Assembly: GCF_013184745.1 (NCBI RefSeq)
Contig: NZ_JAATVU010000046.1
Location: 1 to 46,803, forward strand
From: Mangrovicoccus sp. HB161399
Lineage (GTDB): Bacteria > Pseudomonadota > Alphaproteobacteria > Rhodobacterales > Rhodobacteraceae
Length of the DNA stretch: 46,803 nucleotides
Direction of reading: 5' to 3'
The translations under genes and the position numbers were made by a program. Under the pieces are notes generated by a model, which saw only the letters and a list, made by a program, of their open reading frames with translations, was not told where the DNA came from and ran no database searches. Positions 29,161 to 38,597 of the stretch are shown piece after piece. Each line of letters begins with the position of its first letter. Within the stretch, counting starts at the first letter, position 1.

Positions 29161-30495
29161 CTATCGCGCCAGAACCCGGTTCACGACCTTTGCATACCGG
29201 GCCGCCACCGCGTCCCGCGCGCGGTGCCGTCCGCCGGTCACCACATGCCGTCCCTGCGCCCAGAGTTCGCCCACCGCCAGGTCGCGCCCGAAGATCCAGC
29301 GGTCGAGCATCTGCGGCCCGGTCACGTCCAGCCCCAGCGGGTCCTCCAGCGCCGCCAGATCCGCGGCAGCGCCCGGCGCGATCTGCGGCGCGTCCGCGCC
29401 CGTCGCCTGCGCCCCGCCGGCCAGCGCCCGCAGGAACAGCTGCTCCCCGGTCGAGCCCTGCTCGGCGGCCAGCGCGTTGCGTTCGCGATGGATCAGCCGC
29501 TGGCCGTATTCCAGCACGCGCAGTTCCTCGGCCAGGCTGATCCGCACGTTGCTGTCCGTTCCGATGCCGAAGCGTCCGTCCTGAGCCAGGAAGTCCGGCG
29601 CCGGGAAGAAGCCGTCGCCCAGATTGGCCTCTGTCACCGGACAGAGCCCCGCCACCGCGCCGCTGGCGGCAATCCCCGAGACCTCTTCGGCAGTCAGGTG
29701 GGTGGCATGGATCAGGCACCAGCGCGGGCCGACCTCCGCCATGTCCATCAGGTACTCGACCGGACGGCGGCCGCAGAAGGCCAGGCAGTCGTCGACCTCC
29801 TTGACCTGTTCGGCGACATGGATATGCACCGGGCGGTCCGGCAGCGCCTCCGCGAGGACGGCCAGATCCTCCGCGCTTGCCGCGCGCAGCGAATGCGGCG
29901 CATAGCCGACGACATCGCCCTCGCGCCGCATCCCGTCGCAGGCCTCGACCAGCCGCAGGAACGCGTCGCGGCCATGCAGGAAGCGGCGCTGCCCCTCCAC
30001 CGCCGGGGCCGGACCGAAGCCGCCATGGGCATAGAAGACCGGCAGATGCGTGAGCGCGATGCCGGTTTCCTCCGCCGCGGCGAAGATCCGCGCCGACATC
30101 TCGGCCGGATCGGCATGGGCGGTGCCGTCCGGCGCGTGATGCAGGTAGTGGAACTCGCCCACCCGCGCATAGCCCGCCTCCAGCATCTCGACCTGCGCCA
30201 TGGCGGCGATCGCCTCCGCTTCCTCCGGGTCCAGCGTCAGCGCGAAGCGGTACATCATCTCCCGCCAGGTCCAGAAGCTGTCCCGCCCCGGCCCGCGCGC
30301 CTCGGTCAGTCCGGAGAATCCGCGCTGGAACGCATGGCTGTGCAGGTTCGCCATGCCCGGCACCAGGCAGCCGACCCGCAGCCCCGCAGGCGCCGCGCCC
30401 GGCGTCACGCTTGCAATCCGGCTGCCCTCCAGCACGACCGCCACGTTTTCTGCCCAGCCATCGGGCAGAAGCGCCCGCTCCGCAAAGATTTCCAT
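29161..30495 (-). CDS. hutF: Formimidoylglutamate deiminase
   Basis: HutF converts N-formimino-L-glutamate to N-formyl-L-glutamate and ammonia, the branch of histidine breakdown completed by HutG. The 444-residue amidohydrolase has the metal motif [10 protein letters not shown], the [11 protein letters not shown] region, and [16 protein letters not shown] near the C-terminus. ATG at 30495 with GGAG seven bases upstream gives the normal length; in-frame extension to 30948 runs through the divergent promoter and into hutI and is rejected. Divergent from hutI, with an operator between. Confidence 0.94.
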   Translation of the reverse strand: MEIFAERALLPDGWAENVAVVLEGSRIASVTPGAAPAGLRVGCLVPGMANLHSHAFQRGFSGLTEARGPGRDSFWTWREMMYRFALTLDPEEAEAIAAMAQVEMLEAGYARVGEFHYLHHAPDGTAHADPAEMSARIFAAAEETGIALTHLPVFYAHGGFGPAPAVEGQRRFLHGRDAFLRLVEACDGMRREGDVVGYAPHSLRAASAEDLAVLAEALPDRPVHIHVAEQVKEVDDCLAFCGRRPVEYLMDMAEVGPRWCLIHATHLTAEEVSGIAASGAVAGLCPVTEANLGDGFFPAPDFLAQDGRFGIGTDSNVRISLAEELRVLEYGQRLIHRERNALAAEQGSTGEQLFLRALAGGAQATGADAPQIAPGAAADLAALEDPLGLDVTGPQMLDRWIFGRDLAVGELWAQGRHVVTGGRHRARDAVAARYAKVVNRVLAR

Positions 30496-30540
30496 GCCCG
30501 TTCTCCGCATCAGGTCCTCAAGGGGCTTCCCAGCCCCTCC

Positions 30541-30564
30541 TTCATTATGTATATACTTATTGAA
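30541..30564. promoter_or_regulatory. HutC-type operator in the hutF/hutI divergent promoter
   Basis: A 24-base imperfect palindrome centred on GTATATAC (30549-30556): the arms TTCA...TGAA and inner TA...TA also pair, and four positions mismatch. It is the only AT-rich stretch of the 96-base divergent gap. HutC operators of other proteobacteria are built on TGTATA/TATACA half-sites, so this is the likely binding site for one of the two HutC-type proteins encoded at 38598 and 40299. Confidence 0.6.
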
Positions 30565-30591
30565 ACAGCCTGGGAAGCCGGAACGGGGAAG

Positions 30592-31779
30592 ATGCGGAGA
30601 ATTTGGACAAATGCCCGTGTGATCACGGGGCTTTCGGACGAAGTGGCGCCGGAGGATCTGGAGATCCTGACCGAGTCGGGCCGCATTCTCGAGGTAGGGG
30701 CGAACCTGCCGCGCGACAGCGCCGAGGTCACCGATTGCGGCGGCGCGCTGCTGACGCCGGGGCTCGTGGACTGCCATACCCATCTGGTCCATGGCGGCGA
30801 CCGCGCCTTCGAATGGGAAATGCGGCTCGACGGCGCGACCTATCAGGAGATCGCGCAGGCGGGCGGCGGCATCGCCTCCACCATGCGCGCCACGCGGGCG
30901 CTTTCGGTGGACGAACTGGTGGACACCGCCCTGCCCCGGCTCGACCACCTGCTGGCCGAAGGCGTCTCCACCGTGGAGATCAAGTCGGGCTACGGGCTGG
31001 AAATCGAGGCCGAACTGAACATGCTGCGGGCCGCGCGGCGGCTTGGGCAGCTACGCCCGGTGCGCGTGATCACAAGCTGGCTCGCCGCCCATGCCCTGCC
31101 CCCCGAATACAAGGGCCGCGGCGCCGAATACATCGATGACATCGCCATTCCCGGTCTTGAACGGGCCCATGAAGAGGGCCTGGCCGATGCGGTGGACGGG
31201 TTCTGCGAGGGCATCGCCTTCTCGGCCGCAGAGCTGGAGCCGCTCTTCGCCCGCGCCGCCGAGCTGGGCATTCCCGTCAAGCTCCATGCCGAGCAGCTGA
31301 CCCACCAGGGCGGCACCGCCTTCGCCGCCGGGCACGGCGCCCTGTCGGTGGACCATCTCGAATACGCGACCCCGGCCGATGCCGCCGCGATGGCCGCCGC
31401 GGGCTCGGTCGCCGTGCTGCTGCCCGGCGCCTACTACATGCTGCGCGAGGAACAGGTACCGCCGGTCGCCGCCTTCCGCGCGGCCGGTGTCCGCATGGCG
31501 CTGGCCACCGACTGCAACCCGGGCACCTCGCCGATGACCTCGCTCTTGATGACCATGAACATGGGCGCGACGCTCTACCGGCTGACCGTGCGCGAATGCT
31601 TCGCCGCCACCACCCGCCACGCCGCCGCCGCGCTCGGCCTCTCGGGCGAGACGGGTGTGATCACAAAAGGCGCCTCTGCCGATTTTGCGCTGTGGAACGC
31701 GGAAAGCGTCGCGCAGATTGCCAACCGCATCGGCTTCAACCCGCTGAAAGCGCGGGTCTTCAAGGGAGACTTCGTCTGA
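30592..31779 (+). CDS. hutI: Imidazolonepropionase
   Basis: HutI hydrolyses imidazolone-5-propionate to N-formimino-L-glutamate, the third step of histidine degradation. The 395-residue amidohydrolase has the zinc-binding [11 protein letters not shown] motif, [20 protein letters not shown], and [11 protein letters not shown] near the C-terminus. The ATG at 30592 is preceded by GGGGAAG; the frame is open much further upstream, but only as antisense to hutF. First gene of the hutI-hutH-hutG-hutU run; stop and next start share one base (TGATG). Confidence 0.96.
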   Translation: MRRIWTNARVITGLSDEVAPEDLEILTESGRILEVGANLPRDSAEVTDCGGALLTPGLVDCHTHLVHGGDRAFEWEMRLDGATYQEIAQAGGGIASTMRATRALSVDELVDTALPRLDHLLAEGVSTVEIKSGYGLEIEAELNMLRAARRLGQLRPVRVITSWLAAHALPPEYKGRGAEYIDDIAIPGLERAHEEGLADAVDGFCEGIAFSAAELEPLFARAAELGIPVKLHAEQLTHQGGTAFAAGHGALSVDHLEYATPADAAAMAAAGSVAVLLPGAYYMLREEQVPPVAAFRAAGVRMALATDCNPGTSPMTSLLMTMNMGATLYRLTVRECFAATTRHAAAALGLSGETGVITKGASADFALWNAESVAQIANRIGFNPLKARVFKGDFV

Positions 31780-33308
31780 TGGCCGTCATCCTCACCCCCG
31801 GCAAGGTCGACCTGAAGGCCCTGGCCGGCATCTACTGGCAGGGCACCGCCGCAACGCTGGACCCGGCCGCAATGCCCGCGATCGAGGCCGCCGCCGCCCG
31901 CATCGCCCAGGTCGCCTCCGGCAAGGACCCGGTCTACGGCATCAATACCGGCTTCGGGAAGCTCGCCTCCATCCGCATCGCCGCCGATGACGTGGAAACG
32001 CTCCAGCGCAACCTGATCCTCAGCCATTGCTGCGGCGTCGGCCAGCCGCTGGCCCCGGCCATCGTCCGGCTGATCCTGACGCTGAAGCTGATGTCGCTGG
32101 GCCGCGGCGCCTCGGGCGTGCGTCCCGAGCTGGTCCGGCTGCTCGAGGGCATGCTCTGGGCCGGCGTGATGCCGGTGATCCCCGAAAAGGGCTCCGTCGG
32201 TGCCTCGGGCGACCTCGCGCCGCTGGCGCACATGGCCGCCGTGATGATGGGCGAGGGCGAGGCCTTCCTCGACGGCGAGCGCCTGCCGGGCGCCGAGGCG
32301 CTGTCCCGCGCCGGGCTGTCGCCGGTCGTGCTGACCGCCAAGGAGGGGCTGGCGCTGATCAACGGCACGCAGGTCTCGACCGCGCTGGCGCTGGCCGGAC
32401 TGTTCCGCGCCACACGCGCCCTGCAGGCGGCCGTGATCACGGGCGCGATGTCCACCGATGCGGCGATGGGATCGACCGCCCCGACCCGCCCCGAGATCCA
32501 CACGCTGCGCGGCCATCAGGGCCAGATCGACGTGGCGGCGTCCCTGCGCGCCCTGCTCGACGGGTCGGAGATCCGCGAATCCCACCGCGAGGATGACGAG
32601 CGCGTGCAGGACCCCTATTGCCTGCGCTGCCACCCGCAGGTCACCGGCGCCTGCCTCGACCTGCTGCGGCAGACCGCGGTCACGCTGGAGATCGAGGCCA
32701 ATGCCGCGACCGACAACCCGCTGGTCCTGTCCGACGGTTCGGTGGTCTCGGGCGGCAATTTCCACGCCGAGCCGGTCGCCTTCGCCGCCGACCAGATGGC
32801 GCTGGCGATTGCCGAGATCGGCGCCATCGCCCAGCGGCGCATCGCGCTTCTGGTCGATCCCGCGCTGAATTACGGCCTGCCGGGCTTCCTGACGCCCGCG
32901 CCGGGGCTGAATTCCGGCCTGATGATCGCCGAGGTGACGACCGCAGCGCTGATGAGCGAGAACAAGCAGCTCGCCCATCCGGCAAGCGTCGATTCCACGC
33001 CGACCTCCGCCAACCAGGAGGACCATGTGTCGATGGCCTGCCATGGCGCGCGGCGTCTGCTGCAGATGACCGAGAACCTCAACTACATCCTGGGCGTCGA
33101 GGCGCTGACCGGGGCGCAGGGCATTGCCTTCCGCGCGCCTCTGGCCACCTCGCCCGCGCTCGCGAACGTGATCGCGGCGCTGCGCCAGGAGGTGCCGGAG
33201 CTCGGCGCCGACCGCTTCATGGCGCCCGATCTGGAAGCCGCGGGCCGCCTGATCGCCGAGGCCACGCTGACCGCCGCCTGCGGCCAGCCCCTGCCGGAGG
33301 TGTTCTGA
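31779..33308 (+). CDS. hutH: Histidine ammonia-lyase
   Basis: HutH removes ammonia from histidine to give urocanate, the first step of the pathway. The 509-residue product has the self-cyclising Ala142-Ser143-Gly144 (in [14 protein letters not shown]), which forms the electrophilic MIO group, with Ser143 at the same number as in Pseudomonas. YGINTGFG and NFHAEPVAF regions are conserved. It overlaps hutI by one base and hutG by one base, so the three are probably translated together. Confidence 0.97.
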   Translation: MAVILTPGKVDLKALAGIYWQGTAATLDPAAMPAIEAAAARIAQVASGKDPVYGINTGFGKLASIRIAADDVETLQRNLILSHCCGVGQPLAPAIVRLILTLKLMSLGRGASGVRPELVRLLEGMLWAGVMPVIPEKGSVGASGDLAPLAHMAAVMMGEGEAFLDGERLPGAEALSRAGLSPVVLTAKEGLALINGTQVSTALALAGLFRATRALQAAVITGAMSTDAAMGSTAPTRPEIHTLRGHQGQIDVAASLRALLDGSEIRESHREDDERVQDPYCLRCHPQVTGACLDLLRQTAVTLEIEANAATDNPLVLSDGSVVSGGNFHAEPVAFAADQMALAIAEIGAIAQRRIALLVDPALNYGLPGFLTPAPGLNSGLMIAEVTTAALMSENKQLAHPASVDSTPTSANQEDHVSMACHGARRLLQMTENLNYILGVEALTGAQGIAFRAPLATSPALANVIAALRQEVPELGADRFMAPDLEAAGRLIAEATLTAACGQPLPEVF

Positions 33309-34099
33309 TGCATCCCGTTACCGTCACCCGCGGCGACAGCCCGCTGGTCCTCGGCTTCCCCCATACCGGGACCTACGTGCCGGAGGCGATCCGCGCGCAG
33401 ATGAATGACGAAGGTCGGCTGCTGCGCGATACCGACTGGCATATTGACTCGCTCTATCGCGACCTCGTGCCGGGCGTGACCGCGGTGCAGGCGAATTTCC
33501 ACCGCTACGTGATCGACGCCAACCGCGATCCGGCGGGGGTCAGCCTCTATCCCGGCCAGAGCACGACGACACTTGTCCCTACGACGACCTTCGACAATGC
33601 GCCGATCTGGGAGACCGAGCCCGATGCCGCCGAGATCGCCGTGCGCCGCGACCACTGGCACGCCGCCTATCACGCCGCGCTCGAGGCCGAGCTGCAGCGG
33701 GTCAAGGCGATCCACGGGGTCGCGATCCTATATGACTGCCACTCGATCCGCTCGGTGATCCCGTGGCTCTTCGAGGGCGTGCTGCCGGATTTCAACATCG
33801 GCGACAACATGGGCGAGACCTGCGATCCGCGGATCACGGCCGCCGTGCGCGCCCGCTGCGACGCCTCCGGGCGGACCGTGGTCACCAACGGCCGCTTCAA
33901 GGGCGGCTGGACCACCCGGCATTACGGCCGCCCCGGCGACGGCCTCCACGCGGTGCAGATGGAACTGGCCCAGTCCTCCCACCTTGCGACGGAGGAACCG
34001 CCCTTCGCGCTCGATGCGGACAGGGCCGAAAGCCTCCGCGCCACGCTCAAAGCCATTCTCCAAGACCTGATCGACCTCGCGCCGTCCCTCGCGCGCTGA
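33308..34099 (+). CDS. hutG: N-formylglutamate deformylase
   Basis: HutG hydrolyses N-formyl-L-glutamate to glutamate and formate, the end of the HutF branch. The 263-residue product has [31 protein letters not shown] and [10 protein letters not shown], the last with metal-binding residues. Presence of both hutF and hutG shows the five-step route used by Pseudomonas rather than the one-step formiminoglutamase route. Start overlaps the hutH stop (TGATG). Confidence 0.95.
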   Translation: MHPVTVTRGDSPLVLGFPHTGTYVPEAIRAQMNDEGRLLRDTDWHIDSLYRDLVPGVTAVQANFHRYVIDANRDPAGVSLYPGQSTTTLVPTTTFDNAPIWETEPDAAEIAVRRDHWHAAYHAALEAELQRVKAIHGVAILYDCHSIRSVIPWLFEGVLPDFNIGDNMGETCDPRITAAVRARCDASGRTVVTNGRFKGGWTTRHYGRPGDGLHAVQMELAQSSHLATEEPPFALDADRAESLRATLKAILQDLIDLAPSLAR

Positions 34100-34115
34100 G
34101 CTGAAAGGACATCCG

Positions 34116-35813
34116 ATGAACAATCCCCGCCACAACATCCGCGACGTTTTCCCGCCTGTCGGTCCCGAACTGAACGCCAAGTCCTGGCTGACCGAGGCGC
34201 CTCTGCGCATGCTGATGAACAACCTCCACCCGGACGTCGCCGAGAACCCGCACGAGCTGGTCGTCTATGGCGGCATCGGCCGGGCGGCGCGCACCTGGGA
34301 GGATTTCGACGTGATCGTCGAGAGCCTGAAGGATCTGGAGGTGGACGAGACGCTGATCGTGCAGTCCGGCAAGCCGATCGCCATCATCCGCACCCATGCC
34401 GACGCGCCGCGCGTGCTGATCGCGAACTCGAACCTCGTGCCGGAATGGGCCACCTGGGAGCATTTCAACGAGCTCGATAGGAAGGGCCTGATGATGTACG
34501 GCCAGATGACGGCCGGCAGCTGGATCTACATCGGTGCGCAGGGCATCGTGCAGGGCACCTACGAAACGTTCGCCGAGGCCGGCCGCCAGCATTACGGCGG
34601 CGACCTGAAGGGCAAGTGGATCCTGACCGGCGGCCTCGGCGGTATGGGCGGCGCGCAGCCGCTGGCGGCGGTGATGGCCGGGGCCTGCTGTCTCGCCGTC
34701 GAATGCGACGAGACCCGCGCCGATTTCCGCATCCGCACCCGCTATTGCGATGAGAAGACCCGCGATCTCGACGAGGCGCTGGCGATGATCGAGCGCTGGA
34801 CCAAGGCGGGCGAAGCGAAATCCGTGGCGCTGATCGGCAATGCCGCGGAGGTCTTCCCCGAGATCCTGCGCCGGATGGAGGCGGGCGAGGCGCTGCCGAA
34901 CGGTCGGCCGGACATCGTCACCGACCAGACCTCGGCCCATGACCCGTTCCGCGGCTACCTGCCCGCGGGCTGGAGCGTCGCCGAATGGCGCGCGCGGCAG
35001 GAGTCGGAGCCCGAGGCAGTGGCGAAGGCGGCGAAACAGTCGATGAAGGCGCATGTCGCGGCGATGGTCGGCTTCTGGAATGCCGGCGTGCCGACGCTGG
35101 ATTACGGCAACAACATCCGCCAGATGGCCAAGGAAGAGGGGCTTGAGAACGCCTTCGCCTTCCCGGGCTTCGTGCCCGCCTATATCCGCCCGCTCTTCTG
35201 CAAGGGCATCGGCCCGTTCCGCTGGGCGGCGCTTTCGGGCGATCCCGAGGACATCTACAAGACCGACCAGGCGATGAAGGAGCTGTTCCCCGAGAACGCG
35301 CATCTGCACCGCTGGCTCGACATGGCGCGCGAGCGCATCGCCTTCCAGGGCCTGCCGGCACGGATCTGCTGGATCGGACTGGGCGACCGCCACCGCGCAG
35401 GACTGAAATTCAACGAGATGGTGGCCTCGGGCGAGCTGAAGGCGCCGGTAGTGATCGGCCGCGATCACCTCGACTCCGGTTCGGTGGCCTCGCCGAACCG
35501 CGAGACCGAGGCGATGCGCGACGGCTCGGACGCGGTCAGCGACTGGCCGCTGCTGAACGCGCTGGTGAACACGGCAAGCGGGGCGACCTGGGTGTCGCTG
35601 CACCATGGCGGCGGCGTCGGCATGGGCTTCTCGCAGCATGCCGGCGTGGTGATCTGCGCAGACGGCACGCCGGAGGCGGCCAAGCGGCTGGAGCGCGTGC
35701 TGTGGAACGATCCGGCCTCGGGCGTCTGGCGGCACGCAGATGCGGGCTATCCGGAGGCAATCGAATGCGCCCGCGCCAACAAGCTGCGCCTGCCGCGGAT
35801 CCTCGGGAACTGA
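34116..35813 (+). CDS. hutU: Urocanate hydratase
   Basis: Urocanase hydrates urocanate to imidazolone-5-propionate using tightly bound NAD+. The 565-residue product has the expected blocks [31 protein letters not shown] (split), [14 protein letters not shown] and [16 protein letters not shown]. Length and motifs are complete. It lies 16 bases after hutG with a GAAAGGAC ribosome-binding site. Confidence 0.97.
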   Translation: MNNPRHNIRDVFPPVGPELNAKSWLTEAPLRMLMNNLHPDVAENPHELVVYGGIGRAARTWEDFDVIVESLKDLEVDETLIVQSGKPIAIIRTHADAPRVLIANSNLVPEWATWEHFNELDRKGLMMYGQMTAGSWIYIGAQGIVQGTYETFAEAGRQHYGGDLKGKWILTGGLGGMGGAQPLAAVMAGACCLAVECDETRADFRIRTRYCDEKTRDLDEALAMIERWTKAGEAKSVALIGNAAEVFPEILRRMEAGEALPNGRPDIVTDQTSAHDPFRGYLPAGWSVAEWRARQESEPEAVAKAAKQSMKAHVAAMVGFWNAGVPTLDYGNNIRQMAKEEGLENAFAFPGFVPAYIRPLFCKGIGPFRWAALSGDPEDIYKTDQAMKELFPENAHLHRWLDMARERIAFQGLPARICWIGLGDRHRAGLKFNEMVASGELKAPVVIGRDHLDSGSVASPNRETEAMRDGSDAVSDWPLLNALVNTASGATWVSLHHGGGVGMGFSQHAGVVICADGTPEAAKRLERVLWNDPASGVWRHADAGYPEAIECARANKLRLPRILGN

Positions 35814-35838
35814 TCCCGGCCCGCAAGGCATGACAGGA

Positions 35839-35860
35839 CGGAGGGCGGCCGCGCCCTCCG
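35839..35860 (+). other. Intercistronic hairpin after hutU
   Basis: CGGAGGGCG (35839-35847) pairs with CGCCCTCCG (35852-35860) around a four-base loop, 25 bases after the hutU stop and 19 before the flavin-reductase start. No T tract. It may stabilise the hut mRNA or lower expression of the two genes that follow. Confidence 0.5.
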
Positions 35861-35879
35861 CCACGCAAGGAGAGACGCG

Positions 35880-36530
35880 ATGCATTACGCCCCCGGCAAG
35901 GATCCCTGCCCGCTGCCCTTTTCGCCCTTCAAGGCCTGCACCGTGCCGCGGCCGATCGGCTGGATTTCCACCGTCAGCCGCGGCGGGATCGCCAACCTGG
36001 CGCCCTACAGCCAGTGGCAGAACCTGACCTTCGACCCGCCGCTGGTGATGTTCTCGGCCAACCAATATCCGGACGGACGGCGCAAGGACACGGTCGTGAA
36101 TGCCGAGGAGACCGGCTGGTTCGTCTGGAACATGGCGACCTATGCTTTGCGCGAGGCGGTCAATGCCTCCGCTGCCGCGCTGCCCTCCGAGGCGGACGAG
36201 TTCGAGGCGGCAGGCGTGACCAAGGCCGCCTGCATCGACGCGCCGGGCCCGCGGGTCGCCGAAAGCCCCTGCCAGTTCGAGTGCCGCTACCTGTCGACCC
36301 ACCGCCTGCCCGGCAATTCGCCGGTCGGCAGCATCGACATCGTCTATGGCCAGGTGGAGCGGATCCATGTCGCCGATGACGTGATCGGCCCGGAAGGCAA
36401 GCTCGACGTCGCGAAGATCGAGCCGCTGGCGCGGATGGGCTACTATGACTACGCGGTGATCCGCGAGACCTTCGAGATGCGCATCCCCGGCAGCGCCGCT
36501 GCTGCCGACGGGCTGGAGGGCAAGGCGTGA
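35880..36530 (+). CDS. Flavin-reductase-family protein in the hut operon
   Basis: A 216-residue protein with the flavin-reductase-like FMN-binding split barrel (PF01613, DIM6/NTAB type), recognised by RPIGWISTVSRGGIANLAPYS (in parts: PRPIGWISTVS, NLAPYSQW) and FDPPLVMFSA. Such proteins bind FMN and may reduce flavin for a partner enzyme, but no monooxygenase partner is seen nearby. Its place between hutU and hutD, with a GTGA overlap to hutD, suggests a role in histidine or urocanate metabolism. Start has AGGAGA upstream. Confidence 0.8.
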   Translation: MHYAPGKDPCPLPFSPFKACTVPRPIGWISTVSRGGIANLAPYSQWQNLTFDPPLVMFSANQYPDGRRKDTVVNAEETGWFVWNMATYALREAVNASAAALPSEADEFEAAGVTKAACIDAPGPRVAESPCQFECRYLSTHRLPGNSPVGSIDIVYGQVERIHVADDVIGPEGKLDVAKIEPLARMGYYDYAVIRETFEMRIPGSAAAADGLEGKA

Positions 36531-37006
36531 CGCCCGGCCCGCAATGGCGCGCCGCCACGCGCGAATTCGAGCCGTGGAAGAACGGCGGCGGACGGACGGC
36601 GACGCTGGCGAGCTTCCCCGGGGGGGCGGGGCTCGGCAGCTTCCAATGGCGGATCAGCCTGGCGGTGATCGATGCCACCGGGCCTTTCTCGGTCTTTCCC
36701 GGCGTCGAGCGGCTCTTCACTCCGGTCGCGGGCGATCCGGTGATCCTGACCATCGGCGGCAACGCGGTCACCGCCGCCCCTGGCATCGATCCGCTGCGCT
36801 TCGGCGGCGCGGCGGCGGTCCATGCCGAGGTCACCGGCGGGCCGCTGACCGTGCTGAACCTGATGTGCCGCCCGCCCTTCCGCGCCATGGTCTCGCGGGG
36901 CATGCTGCCGCCGGGCGCGCATTGGCAGGGGGCGCTGTGCCTTGGCACGCTCGATCTGGCGGAGACCGCCGCCGGTCCGTCCCTGAAGATGGGCCTCTAC
37001 CGCTGA
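36527..37006 (+). CDS. hutD: HutD family protein
   Basis: A 159-residue HutD-type cupin (PF05962), recognised by WKNGGGRTATLA near the N-terminus, FQWRISLAVIDATGPFS and LNLMCRP. HutD is found in many hut operons and in Pseudomonas is thought to set an upper limit on hut activity; its ligand is not settled. GTG at 36527 overlaps the flavin-reductase stop (GTGA). It is the last gene of the hut operon before the separately promoted hemerythrin gene. Confidence 0.9.
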   Translation: MTPGPQWRAATREFEPWKNGGGRTATLASFPGGAGLGSFQWRISLAVIDATGPFSVFPGVERLFTPVAGDPVILTIGGNAVTAAPGIDPLRFGGAAAVHAEVTGGPLTVLNLMCRPPFRAMVSRGMLPPGAHWQGALCLGTLDLAETAAGPSLKMGLYR

Positions 37007-37036
37007 GGGCCGGCGGAACATGCATCTCCGATGGGC

Positions 37037-37062
37037 GGAACCGGCGCGGCGAGAGGAACGTT
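37037..37062 (+). promoter_or_regulatory. EcfG-type general-stress promoter of the hemerythrin gene
   Basis: GGAAC (37037-37041), 17 bases, CGTT (37059-37062): an exact match to the GGAAC-N16/17-CGTT consensus of the alphaproteobacterial general-stress sigma factor EcfG. The -10 element ends 30 bases before the ATG at 37093. No regulator of that system is in the window, and not all Rhodobacterales have it. Confidence 0.5.
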
Positions 37063-37092
37063 GCCGCTCCGACAGCCAGAACGGAGACCGAC

Positions 37093-37569
37093 ATGACCTC
37101 GATCTACGACGCCATCAGGGCCGACCATGACAAGCACCGCGAGCTGCTCGGCAAGATCGCCGGAACCTCGGGCGACACCGCCGAGCGCCGCGACGCCTGG
37201 CGGGCCTTCTACCGGGACATCAAGTCCCACTCCGCCGCCGAGGAAGAGACCTTCTATTCCAAGCTGATGTCGCACACCTGGGGCCAGGACGCGGCGCGCC
37301 ACTCCGTCCACGAGCATGCCGAGATCGATGAAATCCTCGAGGAGCTGAACGGGATGGACATGGCCTCGCCGGGCTGGCTGACCCGCTTCAAGACCATGAA
37401 GCACGATTACGAGCACCACATGGACGAGGAGGAGGACGAGGTCTTCGCCCGCGCCCGCGAGGTGATCGGCAAGGAGCACAACGACACCTTCGGCAAGGCC
37501 TTCCTGGCCCGCAAGGAGAAGGAAGCCGGTCTCGTCGAGGAGAAGAAGGAAGACCACCTGGCCGACTGA
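37093..37569 (+). CDS. Hemerythrin-domain protein
   Basis: A 158-residue helical protein with the hemerythrin HHE pattern: His12 in RADHDKHRELL, HSAAEEETFY, HSVHEHAEIDEILEEL and HDYEHHMDEEEDEVF provide the His, Glu and Asp ligands of a di-iron site. Proteins of this type bind O2 or NO or act in redox and stress responses. A Lys/Glu-rich tail follows. It has its own 86-base upstream gap with an EcfG-type promoter and is convergent with ldh (nine bases between stops). Confidence 0.88.
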   Translation: MTSIYDAIRADHDKHRELLGKIAGTSGDTAERRDAWRAFYRDIKSHSAAEEETFYSKLMSHTWGQDAARHSVHEHAEIDEILEELNGMDMASPGWLTRFKTMKHDYEHHMDEEEDEVFARAREVIGKEHNDTFGKAFLARKEKEAGLVEEKKEDHLAD

Positions 37570-37581
37570 GCCGCGGGCTCA
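37567..37581. repeat. Palindrome containing both stop codons of the convergent genes
   Basis: TGAGCC-GCG-GGCTCA is a six-base stem with a three-base loop. Its first TGA is the hemerythrin stop and its last TCA is the ldh stop on the opposite strand. It can fold in either transcript as a small terminator, though no T tract is present. Confidence 0.6.
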
Positions 37582-38520
37582 GAGCGGCGTCACCGGCACC
37601 GCTTCGAGCGTGTCCTTCAGGAGCCGCGCGCTGTCCCCGAGCGCGCGCTCTTCCTCCGGCGACAGCAGCGGCATCAGCCCGGCGATCACGCCGGACTTTC
37701 CCAGCACCCGCGGCAGCGACAGCGGCACGCCGGCCACCCCGGCCACCATCGGCGTCAGGACCGACACCGACTGCACCGAATGGTCGTCCTTCGCCACCGC
37801 TTCCACCAGCCGGGCCAGCCCCGCGCCGATGCCGAACCAAGTTGCGCCCTTTCCGTCGATGATCCGGTAGGCAGCGCGGCGCACCGCTTCGTCGATTTCC
37901 GCCCGCGCGGCCTGGGTCAGCGGACGGCCGAGCTGCTCGCCCGCGGCCTCCAGCGTCAGCGAACCCACGCGCGCCGAGGACCAGGCCAGCACCTCGCTGT
38001 CGCCATGCTCGCCCAGAACGTAGGCGTGGACCGAGCGCGGCGAGAGGCCGAGATGCCGGGCCAGCAGGTCGCGGAACCGCGCCGTGTCCAGCACCGTGCC
38101 CGATCCGATCACGCGCGAAGCCGGCAGCCCGGTCAGCCGCTGGGTGATGCCGGTCATCACGTCCACCGGATTCGATGCGATCAGCAGAAGCGCGCCCGGC
38201 GCAACCGCCATGCATTCGCCCAGAACCGCACGGAACACCTCGGCATTCCGCGCCAGCAGGTCGAGGCGGCTCTCGCCCGGCTTCTGGCCGACGCCCGCGG
38301 CAATCACCAGCAGTTCGGCGCCGTCGAGCGCCGCGTAGCCGCCCGCGCGGATCTCGGTCGATGAGGCAAAGGGCATGGCATGGGAAATGTCGTCGGCCTG
38401 CGCCTGCGCGACCTTGGCGTCGCGGTCGACCAGCACGATTTCCCGCGCCAGCCCGTCCAGCGCGATCGCATAGGCGGCCGTCGCGCCCACCGCCCCGGTT
38501 CCGATGATGCCGATCTTCAT
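37579..38520 (-). CDS. ldh: L-lactate dehydrogenase
   Basis: Reduces pyruvate to L-lactate with NADH or the reverse. The 313-residue product has the NAD motif IIGTGAVGATAA (residues 5-16), Gln79 (GQKPGESRLDLL), the residue that favours pyruvate/lactate over malate, the Arg85 of that block, and catalytic His172 in LGEHGDSE. Lactate rather than malate dehydrogenase is therefore preferred. It is downstream of the hutC1 gene on the same strand, with an inverted repeat in its promoter region. Confidence 0.92.
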   Translation of the reverse strand: MKIGIIGTGAVGATAAYAIALDGLAREIVLVDRDAKVAQAQADDISHAMPFASSTEIRAGGYAALDGAELLVIAAGVGQKPGESRLDLLARNAEVFRAVLGECMAVAPGALLLIASNPVDVMTGITQRLTGLPASRVIGSGTVLDTARFRDLLARHLGLSPRSVHAYVLGEHGDSEVLAWSSARVGSLTLEAAGEQLGRPLTQAARAEIDEAVRRAAYRIIDGKGATWFGIGAGLARLVEAVAKDDHSVQSVSVLTPMVAGVAGVPLSLPRVLGKSGVIAGLMPLLSPEEERALGDSARLLKDTLEAVPVTPL

Positions 38521-38548
38521 CGCGTGTCCTCCCTGCGGATGCAGGACC

Positions 38549-38564
38549 ATGATACCGCTATCAT
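38549..38564. promoter_or_regulatory. Inverted repeat upstream of ldh
   Basis: ATGATA (38549-38554), four bases, TATCAT (38559-38564) is a perfect six-base inverted repeat 29-44 bases before the ldh start, in the 77-base gap after hutC1. It is a candidate operator or core-promoter overlap site; the regulator is unknown. Confidence 0.4.
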
Positions 38565-38597
38565 CCGCCCTTCCGGCTGCGTCACGCAAGCGCGGGA

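Noticed and set aside
28579-30591. A long open frame in phase with hutI running upstream
   Set aside because: It lies antisense to hutF and the DUF1127 gene; hutI starts at 30592 with a good ribosome site.
34047-36368. A 773-codon minus-strand open frame opposite hutU
   Set aside because: Shadow of hutU and flavin reductase; no recognisable protein.
37014-37040. A second GGAAC word as an EcfG -35
   Set aside because: No CGTT follows at the correct distance.
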